Positions 11,065 through 22,896 are shown, counted from the stretch's first letter. The stretch: 64,000 bases of DNA from Tupaia tana (GCA_026018925.1 JAKSZU010000009.1:80133090-80197089); one strand, 5' to 3'. A program made the numbers and translations. Notes: generated by a model not told the origin, from the letters alone.

Positions 11065-12739
11065 GTTTTTTACCCCATGTTTGAACTTCTGCCCTTTCCC
11101 TCTCTCTTATTACACTATCTCTGCTATATACAGTTGTTTTCTATTTCTTTTCCTCCAACATTTTGTTGATCACACAATATCATTAAGTAATCTAACTACT
11201 TTCAATAGCAAGTTCAGCAGGTAATTTCAAGAAGAGCAGTTTTGAACTGGTAATGATATTTCCTTGAAACTTAAAGCCTAGAAACAGGTTAGTATTCTGT
11301 TCAAATAGTAGGTACATGCACCTATCAATAGCTCAAGACAGGACAAAAATCCTTTAAAACTGGAAAACAAAGCTTAGAAGAAAAGCAGCAATAATCTAGT
11401 CAAGTCACAGAATGTTGTTTCATCAGTTCAGTCTCATGTACTTAATCTTTCTTCTGTTATGGTTCAATCTTCCAGATTGAATTCTGGGATATAATATTCA
11501 TCTCCAAACATTGTCCCTACAATTAAGTTGCCCATTTTCTTAGTTTTTGAACTCTTATTTCTGTGTGTCTGCATTTAATTTTACTGACATAGCACTCCCT
11601 TAAGAACTTCTTGGAGATCTGGTCTGGTGCTGGTAAATTCTTTCAGGTTTTGTTTATCTGGGAATGATCATGTCTTTTCTTCCCAGATGAACGATAATCT
11701 TGCTGGGTACAGTATTCTTGGTTGAAATTGCTTTTCCCTTAACACGTTGAATATATTTTCCCATTCTTTTCTCGCTCGCATAGTTTTCAATGAGAGATCT
11801 GCTGTTAGTCTGATGGGATACCCCTTGTAGGTAACTTGCCGTTTTTCTCTTGCCAATCTTAGTATCTTGTCTTTGTCTGTTGTTTTGGTCAATCTGGCTA
11901 TAATGTGTCTTGGAGAAGATCTACTTGGGTTGATTCTATTTGGGGTCCTCTGTATTTCTTGGGACTGAATAATTGAGTGCCTCTCTAGGTTTGGAAAGTT
12001 TTCCTGCAGGATCTCATGGAATAGATTATCAATGCCCTTATGAGTCTCTTCGCCTTCTGGGATGCCTATTATCCAGATGTTTGATGGTATCTAGTATTTC
12101 TCGTATATTAGTCTCAAATTCTTGGGCCATTTTCTCAGTCTTCGTGGTGGATTTTTCTAGGCTAGCAATTTTCTCTTCTATGTCTGAGATTCGATTTTCT
12201 GTATGATCTAGTCTGCTTTTAATACTTTCGAGGGAGATTTGACTTCTTGTATTATAGCTTTCATCTCTAACAATTTCATCTGATTCTTTTGTAAAGTGTG
12301 AAATTCCTCTTTTAGATCTTGCATGAATTTCCTCACCTTCTGGAACTAACTCAACAACTTCTTTCTCCTTCCTCTTCAGCAATTCATTGTCTCTCTTCTC
12401 TTCCATCTCTGTTAGTTTTGCCATTATAAATGTTCTGAATTCTTTATCAGACATTTCTATGAATTCCTGTAAACTGTATGTGGATGAAGATGAGTTATCT
12501 TTTTCCCTTGGAGGAGAGGTATTTTCCTGCTTTTCTATATTTCTTGTGGTCCTGCAGTGATTTCTAGTCATCTGGTTGATGGTCAGTTTCTTCCCAAACT
12601 TGTAAGTTCAATCACGCGAGTTTTGTGTGCTGGAAGCCAAATTATCAGTGGGAAGTCTTGATTTCTGTTCCCCCAAAATGGCTAGGTTGCAGAATCCATG
12701 TGGCTGTGGCTTCAAGAAGGCCTCTTCCCTTTGCCTCTC
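10387..12739 (-). mobile_element. HAL1-A, ORF1-only L1 derivative
   Basis: A minus-strand element of 2.35 kb with 5' leader (12572-12739), L1-like ORF1 (11590-12571) and a long 3' UTR (10387-11589) made of two related modules joined by an A-rich linker near 10860-10920. There is no ORF2. A perfect 14-bp target-site duplication (TTGGTGTCTTTTTC) lies at 10373-10386 and 12740-12753, so this is one complete insertion and not an L1 that lost ORF2 afterwards. A TA/GTATAT microsatellite is at 11032-11064. Confidence 0.88.
11590..12571 (-). pseudogene. HAL1-A ORF1-like protein
   Basis: The start ATG at 12571 opens 177 codons (12038-12571): a Ser-rich N-terminus with SPPREKDNSSSS, the MSDKEFRTF segment, then a long heptad-rich coiled coil. 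The RRM-like and C-terminal domains follow in other frames, with 74 open codons at 11668-11892 (REKRQVTYKGYPIRL, ARKEWENIF, FQPRILYPARLSF). The total of about 327 codons is a full-length ORF1p. It is closest to the ORF1s at 30595, 38069 and 55352. It alone of the four keeps an arginine codon (CGA, complement of 11776-11778) where the other three have TGA. Confidence 0.85.
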
Positions 12740-13259
12740 TTGGTGTCTTTTTCAATATCTTTTTAAACATTTTCAAAATTTTCCTTGTAATGGTCTTTGA
12801 CTTTCTTGGTTAGATTTATCCCTAGGTATCTTATACATTTTGTGGCTATGGTTAAAAGGATTCCTTTCTTAAGTTCTACCTCCATCAGCTAGGTTGTTGT
12901 TCTTACATAGAAATGCTATAGATTTTTGGTTGGTTGGTTTTGTATCCTGCCACTTTACTGTATTCACTTATTACTTCGAGAAGTATTTTCATAGATACCT
13001 TTGGGTCTTCTGTATATAATATCATGCCATTGCAAATAAGGATATTTTTAACTCCTCTTTTCCTATTTGAATGCTTTTTATATTATTCTCTTTTCTGATT
13101 GCCTTGGCTAGGATTTCCAGTACTATATTGAAAAGGAATGGAGAAATTGGGCACCCACATCTTTTACTCATTTTTGGTAGAAAAGCTTTCAGCTTTTCCC
13201 CATTCAGCATAATAATAGCTATAGAGTTTTTTCTCTTTTTAAAAAAAAAATTATTTTAT

Positions 13260-13531
13260 TGGGACCAGCAGTTACCATAATGGCTATGTCGCTGAACTCC
13301 AATATAATTGACCATGGTTCAAATCCTAGACCTGGTGGCTTAAACTCATACTGGGTACATGTGCGTGCATAGTGAAGATCCCAGAATGGAGAAGGAGAAT
13401 GGAGAAGGGATTGCAGCATGGCCATTCCTCCTGGGGGGTGATTTCTTGCTTGCTGTCTCTCTGTCTCTCTCTCTCTGTCTTTCCAGAGAGTGTACATGCT
13501 CTATAGCAAAAAAAAAAAACTCTCCATAAAA

Positions 13532-13562
<31 letters not shown>

Positions 13563-13565
13563 AAA
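13260..13565 (+). mobile_element. SINE-A with AAAT-repeat tail
   Basis: Head GGGACCAGCAGTTACC at 13261, body with the CT tract near 13450-13485, end at CTATAGC followed by A-run, ACTCTCC and an (AAAT)n tail to 13565. It is inserted in L1-c and is more diverged than copy 2. Confidence 0.85.
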
Positions 13566-13579
13566 TAACTATGTTGTTT

Positions 13580-13728
13580 GACTTTATTTATGTACTTATT
13601 TTAATTTGATGAGAGACAGATAGAGAGGGAAGATGAGAAAGCAAATCGCCTGGCCCAGGGTGCAAACTGCAGTTGACCATGTGGGAGTCCAGCACCCATA
13701 ACCACCACCCCACTTGCCAGCCCCCCTG
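13580..13728 (-). mobile_element. SINE-B
   Basis: In the sense direction the unit begins GGCTGGCAAGTGGGGTGGTG and has GACTCCCACATGGTC and a B-box-like GTTTGCACC, followed by a short CT-rich body. It shares the anticodon-arm-like region with SINE-A but has a much shorter body. Confidence 0.7.
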
Positions 13729-13850
13729 GTTTTTCTTATATGGCTTTTATTGTGCTGAGATATGACCCTTCTATGCCAATTTTGCTAAGAGTCTTAATCA
13801 TGAAGGGATGTTGTATTTTGTCAAATGCTGTTTTTGCCTCGATTTAAATG

Positions 13851-14320
13851 ATTATACATTTTTATACTATTCAGTCATAAAAAAAAAAGAAAACAAGACC
13901 CTGGCATTTGATAGAAAATGGCTGAATATGGAAGATTTATTGTTGAGTGAAGCAAGTCAGACAATTAAAGAAAGATATTGTATGTCTCCACTTCATATAT
14001 ACTATCTGCACTCTATGGTAGAGACTGCAAGATTGGAGGACATAGAAGTATTGAAAACAGTTAAGGACACCAGAGACAGTGTGGAAGGAGAATGAGAGAG
14101 GGAAAGAGGATACAGAAGGAAATTAGGGTGAAAAATAGTGTGGCAAGATATTTGTGGGACACAGTAATGGTTTATTACCTGTTGATGATATTGTGTATAA
14201 TATTTTCAACTGGACTGGTCTGAGGTGTCTTTCATGTTGTGCAAATTCTCTTTGCAAGCCAAATGATGTATAGCAATCAAATGTGTAAAATAATAATAAT
14301 AAAAAATAAAATGTTATATA
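13851..14320 (+). mobile_element. L1-d 3' end
   Basis: Plus-strand ORF2 C-terminus (ACAAGACCCTGGCATTTGAT, then GGAAGATTTATTG) followed by a 3' UTR ending in ATGTATAGCAATCAAATGTG and an A-rich tail with AATAATAAT and AATAAA. Only the last 0.47 kb is present. Confidence 0.8.
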
Positions 14321-14740
14321 AAAAATGTTAACAGTCAGTAAGAGAAATATTTTGGGCAATCATACCTTTCCAAATGCCCTCAAATACCACTAGGCAGATA
14401 CTACCCATGTTGATGACTTTTTTTCAACTAAGCTGACCACATTTGTTGCATGAACACATTTGTTGAGCATATTAACTTCTTCTTAATTTCTCTCATTATC
14501 TGTGCCCCTTGTAAAGTAGTGACACTAACTCAGTCCCTACTCCCATTGCAAATAACTCTTCCTGGTATGCCTCCTCTAACTTTTTGCAACTGAATACACA
14601 AATCACACTATATCCTTGAAAAGAAACTTTTTTCAGCCATCATTATAATAGCATTATAGACAGTTTAATGTAAACAAGTCTTCAATATTGCTCTGAAGAA
14701 GTGCTTTCTTTTGTCAAAGACAGAAAGAATAAGATTTCCT
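14321..14740. other. Unassigned sequence
   Basis: No gene or repeat recognised. Confidence 0.4.
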
Positions 14741-14744
14741 GAGA

Positions 14745-14950
14745 GACTGCTATTTTTTTTTCTTTCATGACATAAAAGGGCAGAGAAAGAGACAGATAGA
14801 TAGGCACCCACAACAGGTTCTCAATGACACAATCCATTCCCAGCCCCAGCACATATCCAGGGTGCACAGGGAAGGCCCCTAGATACAAACACAGGACCTT
14901 CATATGAGTCTAGGATTTCAGGCCATTCATTGTGTTACTGCTTCACCACC
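14745..14950 (-). mobile_element. Old SINE-like unit
   Basis: In the sense direction it has a tRNA-like head ending near 14950, an unrelated body, a CTGTCTCTTTCTCTGCC pyrimidine tract and an A-run. It is too decayed to assign to SINE-A or SINE-B; a similar unit may lie at 44700-44905. Confidence 0.4.
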
Positions 14951-14973
14951 ATATGGCTCTGGATGCTATTTTT

Positions 14974-15237
14974 TTTTTTTTTGGAGAGGTTTTGGGGATA
15001 GGGTGCATGCATTCACCAGAAAGAGAGAGAGACAGAGAGACAGAAAGCGAGAAATCACACCCCCGCCCCCAGGGAGATGGTCACGCCACAATCCCTCTCC
15101 TCCATTCTCCTCTCGGGATCTTGGGCATGCATGCACACACGCCCGGTGTAAGTTTAAGCTACCGGTCCAGGATTCGTACTGTAGTCGGCTATATGGGAGT
15201 TCAGTGACATAGTCATTACACTAACTGCTGGTCCCTT
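14974..15237 (-). mobile_element. SINE-A
   Basis: Complete minus-strand copy flanked by a 12-bp duplication GATGCTATTTTT at 14962-14973 and 15238-15249. Confidence 0.92.
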
Positions 15238-15249
15238 GATGCTATTTTT

Positions 15250-15661
15250 AAAATTTTTCTTTTAGTTTTGTAGTTAAGAGTCCCCAGGTCTCTGGGTATT
15301 TGTTCTCTCATGTCCTCTGTGAAAGTGACTCACAATGTTTGTATATAAAAAGAAATCTATGAAATTTCAAGGAATTGCCTGCTTGGGTTCCAGTTATCTC
15401 CCTTCAATACTGTTAAATGCAATTATTGGTTTGATCCTGGGAAAGTACACTCACAGCTCTAAGGCTCAGTTGTTGGTGGTCATATGATGTCAATTAGAGC
15501 AAGATAAAAAATCTAATGGACTGGAAGAGGGGCTGCCAGCTCCCACCTGTAATAAAAAATCTTTGCTTTATTAAGTACATGCCTCACAAACCCCTAAGAA
15601 ATTAAAGTCACAGTTGTTCGTTAAAGGTCCTACTTAAAAAACTCATTCTTGAAGCTTCTAA
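15250..15661. other. Unassigned sequence
   Basis: No gene or repeat recognised. Confidence 0.4.
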
Positions 15662-16467
15662 AACTTATTATATTTAAAATTATTCATACATTTAATTGCT
15701 ATACATCATTTAGAATGTAAAGAGACTTTACCCAGCATGATATACACCTCAGTCTAGCCCAGCTGAGAATACTATATATGTCCTCATCAACAAATAATAA
15801 ACCATATCTGTGTCCCACAATGTCTTACTTCTTTATATTATCCCCCAAATTTTCTTTCCTATGCTCTTCCCCTCCCACACTCTTCACTTTGTCTCTAGTG
15901 TCCATAACAACTTTTAATGCTTTTATATCTTTCAGTCTTCAGTCTCTACCATAGAGTGTGGATAGTTGGTATAGGTTAAGTGGAGACATACAATGTCAGT
16001 CTTTCATAGCCTGACTTGCTTCACTTAGCAACAAATTTTCCATATTTGTCCACTTTCTATCAAATCGCAGGGCCTTGTTGTTTATGGTTGAATAGTATTC
16101 CATGGAGTATATGCATTACACTTTTTCAATCCATTCATCTGTTTGTGGACATTTGGGTTGGTTCCATGTCATAGCAATCATGAATAAGGCTGCAATGAAT
16201 ACATATGTGCAGCGCTTTTCCGACTGAATGTTTTCTTGTCCTTTGGGTAGATACCTGGGAGTGGAATTGCTGGGTCATATGGTAGTTCTATTGGAAGGTC
16301 TTTGAGGAACTTCCATATTGTTCTCCACAGTGGCTGGACCAATTTACATTCCCACCAACAATGTAAGAGTGTTCCTCTTTCACCATCCCCTCCAGCATTA
16401 TCAGTTTTTGATTTTTTTTAATCTTCACCATTTTGACTGGGGTTAGGTGGTATCTCATTGTGTTGTT

Positions 16468-16743
16468 TTTTTGTTTGTTTGTTTTTGCTTTTTTTGGAGA
16501 GGTTTTTGCTATAGGGTGAGTGTGCTCACCAGACAGAGAGAGACAGAGAGACAGAAAGCGAGAAATCACCCCCCAGGGGGGATGGCCATGCCGCAATCCC
16601 TTCTCCTCCATTCTGCTCTCGGGATCTTGGGCACGCACACACACATGCCCGGCATGAGTTTTAAGCCACTGGGTCCGGGTCGTGAACTGTGGTCGACTAT
16701 GTGGGAGTCTAGCAACATAGCCATTAAGCTAACTGCTGGTCCC
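16468..16743 (-). mobile_element. SINE-A in L1-e ORF2
   Basis: Complete copy with GT-rich degenerate tail complement (TTTGTTTGTTTG) at its low end and TGCTGGTCCC at 16743. The flanks TCATTGTGTTG and TCATTTTGGTT form an imperfect duplication, and the L1 sequence is continuous across it. Confidence 0.88.
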
Positions 16744-17143
16744 TCATTTTGGTTTTGATCTGCATCTCCATTATGATGAAGGATGTTGAGCATTTCTTCA
16801 TATGTTTTTTGGCTGTCCATATGTCTTCCTTAGAGAGTTGTTTATTCAACTCATTTTCCCATCTTTTAATTTGGTTAATCTTTTTCTTCCAGGTCAGCCG
16901 CTTAACTTCTCTATGTATCCTAGTTGAGTCCCTTATCTGAGGCATAGTTTACAAAAATTCTCTTCCATTCTGAGAGTTGTCAATTCACACTAATTACAGT
17001 GTCCTTTGCTGTAATTAGTGATTACATGTGATGTAATCCCACTTGCCTATTTTGGAGGTTATTGCCTGTGCTTTTGGGGTCTTACTTAAAATATCTTTGC
17101 CTACCTCAATGTCTCCCAGACTTTCCCCAGTGTGTTTTTCACT

Positions 17144-17146
<3 letters not shown>

Positions 17147-17174
<28 letters not shown>
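17147..17174. repeat. T-run in L1-e
   Basis: About 28 consecutive T bases sit where other L1 copies have a non-repetitive ORF2 segment. It may be the tail of an otherwise deleted insertion. Confidence 0.7.
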
Positions 17175-18133
17175 GTTAATGGTGACAAAGAGGGGTTCAG
17201 ATTCATCTTTCTGCAGGTGGATATCCAGTTTTACCAACATCATTTGCTAAAGAGGTTTTCCTTTTCCCACTGGATTGACTGGTAACCTTTGTCAAAAATG
17301 ATTTGGCTGTATGTTTTGAGGCTTACTTCTGGGGTCTCTACTCTGTTCCATTGGTCCTCATGTCTGTTTTTGTGCCAGTACCATGTTGTTTTGATTATCA
17401 CAGGTTTGTAATATATTTTGGGGTCAGGAAGTGAGATGTCCCACACTCCACTCTTCTTGTGTAGAATTGCTTTGGCAATACGTGGTCATTTATGATTCCA
17501 GATAAATTCTATAATTGTCTTTTCTAGATCATTGAAGAACATCTATTTTAATTTCATAGGGATTGCATTAAATATGCAGATTAATTTGGGTAGGATTGCC
17601 ATTTTGATTATATTAATTCTGTAATCCAGGAACACGGGATGTCTATCCATTTTTTGTGTCCTTTTCTATTTACTTTTTAAGGTTTTCATAGTTTTGCTCA
17701 TAGAGGTCTTTGACTTCCTTAGTTTTATTCCTAAGTATCCTATACTTCTTTTGGCTTTGGTAAATGAGATTGCTTTCTTCACTTTTGTCTCTGTCTGCTT
17801 GTTGGTTGCATATAGAAATGCTATTAATTTTTGTAAGTTAATTTTGTATATTTCCACTTAACTATATGCATTTATTACTTTGAGAAGTTTTTTCCTGGAT
17901 ACTATTGGGTTTTCTATATATAGAATCATGTCATCTGCAAACAGATAATTTCAGTTCTTCTTCCCTTATTGGAATGCTTTTTATTTCCTTCTTTTATCTG
18001 ATCTCATTGGCTAAAACTTCCAGTACTATGTTGAGTAGGAGTGGAGAAAGTGGGCAGCCTTGTCTTGTACCAGTTTTCAGTGGAAAAGCTTTCAGCTATT
18101 CCCCATTCAGTATAATGTTAGCTATAGGTTTTT

Positions 18134-18397
18134 TTTTTTAATTTTTTGAGAGGTTTTTCACTATAGGGTGCGTGCGCTCGCCAGACAGACAGAGACATAG
18201 AGACAGAAAGCGAGAAATCACCCCCCAGGGGGGATGGTCACACCGCAATCCCTTCTCCTCCATTCTCCTCTTGGGATCTTGGGCACGCACTCACACGCGC
18301 CCAGCGTGAGTTTTAAGCCACCGGGTCTGGGACGCGAACCACGGTTGACTACGTGGGAGTCCAGCGACATAGCCATTACGCTAACTGCTGGTTTCCC
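18134..18397 (-). mobile_element. SINE-A in L1-e RT region
   Basis: Complete copy bounded by a perfect 14-bp duplication AGCTATAGGTTTTT at 18120-18133 and 18398-18411. Confidence 0.93.
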
Positions 18398-19926
18398 AGC
18401 TATAGGTTTTTCATAGATGCTTTTATCATGCTAAGAAATGATTCTTCTATACCAATTTTCCTGAATGTCTTAATCATAAAAGAATGTTGTATTTTGTCAA
18501 ATGCTTTTTCTGCATTGATTGAAATGATCATATGGTTTTTATCTTTCTTTCTATTAATATGGTGTATTACATTTATAGTTTTACGTATGTTGAACTACCC
18601 TTGCATCTCTGGATTAAAGCCTACCTGGTAGTGATGAATAACCTTTTTTACATGCTGTTGAACGGTTTGCAACTATATTCATCAGAGATACAGATCTGTA
18701 GTTTTCTGTTTTAAGACGAGGATGATGGAGGCTTCATAGAATTAATTTGGAAGGGTTCCTGCTTTCGGGATCTCTAGAAACAGCGTGAGTAGGATGAGGA
18801 TTATGTCTCTTTTAAAAGATTTATGAAAACCTTTTTAAGGTTTTAAAGATTTTAAAATTAAAATTCAGCAATGAAGCCATCAGGACCTGGACTTTTTTGT
18901 TGGGAGGTTATTTATTACTGATTCAATCTCATTGCTTGTTATAGGTCTTTTCAGGTTTTCAGTGTCTTGTTGAGTCAATTTTTGTAGATCACATGTCTCC
19001 AGGAATTTCTCCATCTCATCCAGAATTTCTCATTTGTTGGCGTATAGTCACTCATAGTATCCTCTGATGATGTTTTGTATTTCTGTTATGTTGGTTGTAA
19101 TGTTGCCTGATTCATTGAGAATTTCATGTATCTGGTTCCTTTCTCTCTTCTTCTTAATTAATCTAATGGTGTGTCAGTCTTGTTTATCTTTCAAAGAACC
19201 AGCTTTTGCTTTCATTTATTTTCTGTATGATTCGCTTATTTTCTTTCATATATTTCTGCTCGAATATTTATTATTTCTTTTCTCCTGGCATTTTTGGGAT
19301 TTTTTATTATTGTTGCTTTTCTAATTCTCTGAGGCATAATGTTAGGTTGTCCTTTTGCCACCTTTCCATCTTTTTCTTGTGTGCACTAATTGCTATGAAC
19401 TTCCCTCTTATGACTGCTTTTGCAGTGTCCCATACATTATGGAAACTTGTGTACATATTATCATTTCTTTCCATGAATCTTTTTATTTCAGTATTAATCT
19501 CTTCAGTAGTCATGAAGTCATTCAGAAGTAGGTTATTTAGTTTCTATTTATTTGTGTGTTTGTGTATTTTCATGTATTTGGTTATTTAGTTTCTATGTAT
19601 TTGTGTATTTTCGCTTATTTTTCCTGATATTAATATCAAGCTTAATCACGGTCGGAGAAGATGCTGTATATAGTTTTTACGGCTTTGAATCTGTAAAGGC
19701 TGGTTTTGTGCCCTCTCATGTGATCAATCTTTGAGAAAGTACCATGAAGGGTTGAGAAAAATGCACATTTTGTAGGTTTTGGGTGGAAATTCTAATGATG
19801 TCTGTGTCTAATTATAGGAGAGTTTAATACATTAAGATTCAATGTTATTGATATTTCCAGATTTGTCCTTAACATTAAATTGGCCATATTCTTGGTTGTT
19901 TTTAGTTTTCTTGTTGCTGTCTTTCT

Positions 19927-20673
19927 TTAGTTTTCTTGGTATAGGATTCCTTTCAGAATTTCTTGAAGAGCTGATCTGTACTTCGTAAATTCTATCAGGT
20001 TTTGTTATCCTAGGATGTTTTTATTTCCTCTTCCCATATGAAGGATAATCTTGCTGGGTCAAGTATTCTTAGTTTAAATTGGTTTTCATTTAACACTTTG
20101 AATATATTTCCCCATTCTTTCCTTGCTTGTATTGTATCCGATGAGAGGTCTGGTGATAGCCTAATGAGATAGTCTTTGTAGGTGATTTGATGTTTCTCTC
20201 TTGCCAATCATAGTGTCTTGTCTTTGTCTATCGTTTTAGTGAATCTATCAATAATGTGCCATGGAGACTATCTTCTTGGATTGATTCTACCTGGGGTTCT
20301 TTGTATTTCTTGGGTCTGGATGTTTGAGTTCCTCTATAAACTTAGAAAGTTTTCTTCCAGAATTGTGTAGAACATATTGTCAATGCCCTTATTAGTTTCT
20401 TCACCTCCTGGAATACCAATTATTTGGATATTGGGGTATTTCATGCTGTCTAGTATTTCTCATATATTATCCTCAGTTTTCTTTGCTGTTTTCTCAGTCT
20501 TTTTGATATTTTTTTCTAGGTCATTGTTTTTCTCTTCTACATTTGGAATTTGATCTTCTGCATGGCCTAACCTATTTTTGATACTTTCAAGGGAGGTTTG
20601 AATTTCCTGTGTTATACCCTTTATATCTAATAGTCTCATTTGATTCTTTTTTATGGTGTTCAATTCTTTTTTC

Positions 20674-20710
<37 letters not shown>

Positions 20711-21200
20711 TTTTTTTTTGAGATGTTTTTGCTATAGGGCACATATGATTGCCAGAAAGACAGAAGAAACAGAGAGACAGAAAGAAAGAAATCATCTGCC
20801 CAAAGGGTGATGGCCACGCTGCAATCCTTTCTCCTCCATTCTCCTCTTGAGATCTTGGGCATGTGTGGACATGCGCCTGGAGTGAGTTTAAGTCACCTGG
20901 TCCAGGACTCGAACCATGGTCAACTACATGAGAGTCCAGTGACATAGCCATTACACCAGCTGCCATTCCCCCAATTCTTCTTTTATATCGTGGAAGGACT
21001 TCCTCATCTCTTGGAGATCAATGTCTCTTCTCTTGCATCTCATAGAATTTTGTTACCACAAATATTCTAGATTCTTTCTCTGACATTTTGGTAATATCCT
21101 CTAATAATCCCTATGTGGAGACAAGTTACAGTGTTCACTTGCTGGAGATGTATTATTTGATCCTCTCATCCTTGAGGCTATTGTCCAATTTTCAGTCATT
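19927..21200 (-). pseudogene. L1-e ORF1
   Basis: The likely start is the ATG complementary to 21198-21200, followed by an N-terminus with ASRMRGSNNTSP. The coiled-coil part at 20460-20665 (LGHAEDQIPNVEEKNNDLEK) is interrupted by a SINE at 20666-20970. The C-terminal domain at 20010-20207 shows AREKHQITYKDYLIRLSPD and ARKEWGNIFKVL. Its length without the SINE is that of a normal ORF1p. Stops and frame changes make it inactive. Confidence 0.85.
20666..20970 (-). mobile_element. SINE-A with TTTTC-repeat tail
   Basis: Older copy inside L1-e ORF1. Its tail complement is (TTTTC)n followed by a long T-run at 20669-20719. Short flanks AATTCTT at about 20661 and 20972 are the likely duplication. Confidence 0.85.
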
Positions 21201-21545
21201 TGGTAATGGGTTGACTTCTGCCTAACTTGTTGCAGAAGGATTATGAAACTGTGAGTTTGTGTGTTTCCCTTAGTGGGAAATTATTTTGTGCAATTTTCTC
21301 CCTTCTACTGTGTCCTCCAATGCGGCAAGAACAGGAGGAGTTTTGCAATCTGATTTATGAATGGTAATTTCACTATTTTTTCAACCACTACTGTGAGGTG
21401 CAAAGAATTCTCTAAAACTCACAATGTTCAGAATTTAGCTACTATGCATCTAGTTGTCTCTAGGCAGTGGGTAAGGACTGAGCAGTAAAACAGGAGAGTA
21501 ATGTAACACAAAAAGAGCACAAAATAGAGTTTAAAAAAAAGCAAA
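21201..21545 (-). promoter_or_regulatory. L1-e 5' UTR
   Basis: The segment is collinear with the L1-f 5' UTR at 29593-29886, including GGACTGAGCAGTAAAACAGG near 21476. Monomers are not obvious. Promoter function is inferred from position only. Confidence 0.6.
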
Positions 21546-21559
21546 AAACGAAAAGAAGG

Positions 21560-22661
21560 AAACTAGCTTTTGCTTTCATTTATTTTCTGTATAATTCGCT
21601 TATTTTCTATTTCATTTATTTCTGCTCAAATCTTTATTATTTCTTTTCCCCTGGCATTTTTGGGAGTTTTCTGTTGTTGCTTTTTGAATTCCCTGGGCCT
21701 GATGCTAGCTTGTCCTTTTGTCACCTTTCCATCTTTATCTTGTGTGCACTAATTGCTATAAACATCCTTCTTATGACTGCTTTTTTTTTTGCATCACATA
21801 AATTATGGAAATTTGTATACTCATTATCATTTGTTTCCATGAATCTTTTGATTTCACTTTTAATCTCTTCAATCGTCATGAAGTCATTCAGAAGTAGATT
21901 GCTTAGGTTCCATGTATTTGTGCATTTTAGAGGGATTTTCCTCAGATTAATATCAAGTTTAATTCCATCATGGTTGGAGAAGATGCTGTATATAGTTTCT
22001 TGCCTTTGAAACTGTAAAGGCTGGTTTTATGCCCTATAATATGGTCAATCTTCAAGCAAATATCATGTGGGGTTGAGAAAAATGTATAATTTTTTTTTTT
22101 TTGGCTGGAAAATTCTATAGCTGTCTATCAAGTCCATCTGATATAAGGTATCATTTAGGTCCTGGATATCTTTTGCTTATTTTTTGTCTCATTGACCTGT
22201 CTAAAGGAGACAATGGGGTGTTGAGATCTACAACAATTATTGTGTTACAGTCTATCTCTCCTTTTAGATCTCACGGTCCTTGCTTTACATATTTGGGTGC
22301 TCCTGAATTGGGTGCATAGATATTTACAAGTGTTATATCTTCTTGGTGAATTATCCTGTTTTCTACTATATAATGCCCTTCTTTGTCTCTACTTATGGTT
22401 TTGTCTTAAAGTCTATTTTGTCCGAAATCAGTATAGTGACTCACGCTCTTTTCTGGACTAAATTTGCATGAAATGAATTTTTTCCAGCCCTTCATTTTAA
22501 GCCTATGTCTTTATCTATGAGATGGGTTTCTTGTAGGCAGAGATTTCTGATTTTTAATCCAGTCAGCCAGTCTGTGTCTCTTGATCAGAGAATTTAATCC
22601 ATTAACATTCAACGTTATTATCGATATTTCAGACATGTCCCTAACATTAAGTTGGCCATAT
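21560..22661 (-). pseudogene. L1-f ORF2, endonuclease part
   Basis: Starts at the ATG complementary to 22659-22661 and covers the endonuclease to the region before the RT; the rest of ORF2 and the 3' end are absent, the cut being at about 21560 next to L1-e. This is the 3'-missing left end of L1-f, whose ORF1 and 5' UTR lie beyond two later insertions. Confidence 0.8.
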
Positions 22662-22791
22662 TCTTGGTTGTTTTTTGTTCTCTTACTGGTGTCTGTCTCT
22701 CTTTAGTTTTCTTGGTATGGTACTCCTTTTGGAATTTCTTGAAGAGCTGGTATGTACTTGGTAAATTCTTCTTTTTTTTTGTCAGAGTTCC

Positions 22792-22792
<1 letters not shown>

Positions 22793-22872
<80 letters not shown>

Positions 22873-22896
22873 CACACACACACACACACATATATA
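22793..22896. repeat. TA/TG/TA/CA compound microsatellite, palindromic
   Basis: About 20 TA units (22793-22834) are followed by 13 TG units (to 22860), a TA core (22861-22871), about 10 CA units (to 22890) and more TA. The TG and CA arms are reverse complements around the TA core. Confidence 0.95.

Larger units (their letters stand above)
9823..13850 (-). pseudogene. L1-c ORF2 fragments (interrupted)
   Basis: Three minus-strand blocks of one ORF2 are collinear: 9823-10386 (C-terminal part and thumb), 12754-13259 (RT palm) and 13731-13850 (upstream RT). They are separated by HAL1-A (10387-12739) and by two SINEs (13260-13728). The active-site region at 13022-13210 reads SLFAMA, the FADD motif being destroyed by a small deletion. 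At 13850 the sequence switches to a plus-strand L1 3' end, which could be a separate insertion or a 5'-inversion product. Confidence 0.82.
16080..19887 (-). pseudogene. L1-e ORF2
   Basis: The frame starts at the ATG complementary to 19885-19887 (in TTGGCCATA). It runs through a truncated endonuclease, the RT and the C-terminal region, and is broken by stops, an endonuclease deletion and two SINEs. At the codon level the RT active site near 17927-17945 still spells FADD followed by MILYI, so inactivation is by frame damage and not by the catalytic residues. Confidence 0.85.
15662..21545 (-). mobile_element. L1-e, long LINE-1 with internal deletions and three SINEs
   Basis: Minus-strand L1 with 3' UTR at 15662-16080, ORF2 to 19887, ORF1 to 21200 and a 5' UTR to about 21545. 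SINE-A copies sit at 16468-16743, 18134-18397 and 20666-20970. At about 19795-19820 roughly the central endonuclease is deleted, and at 17147-17174 a 28-base T-run replaces ORF2 sequence. The right end abuts L1-f without a recognisable A-tail. Confidence 0.85.
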
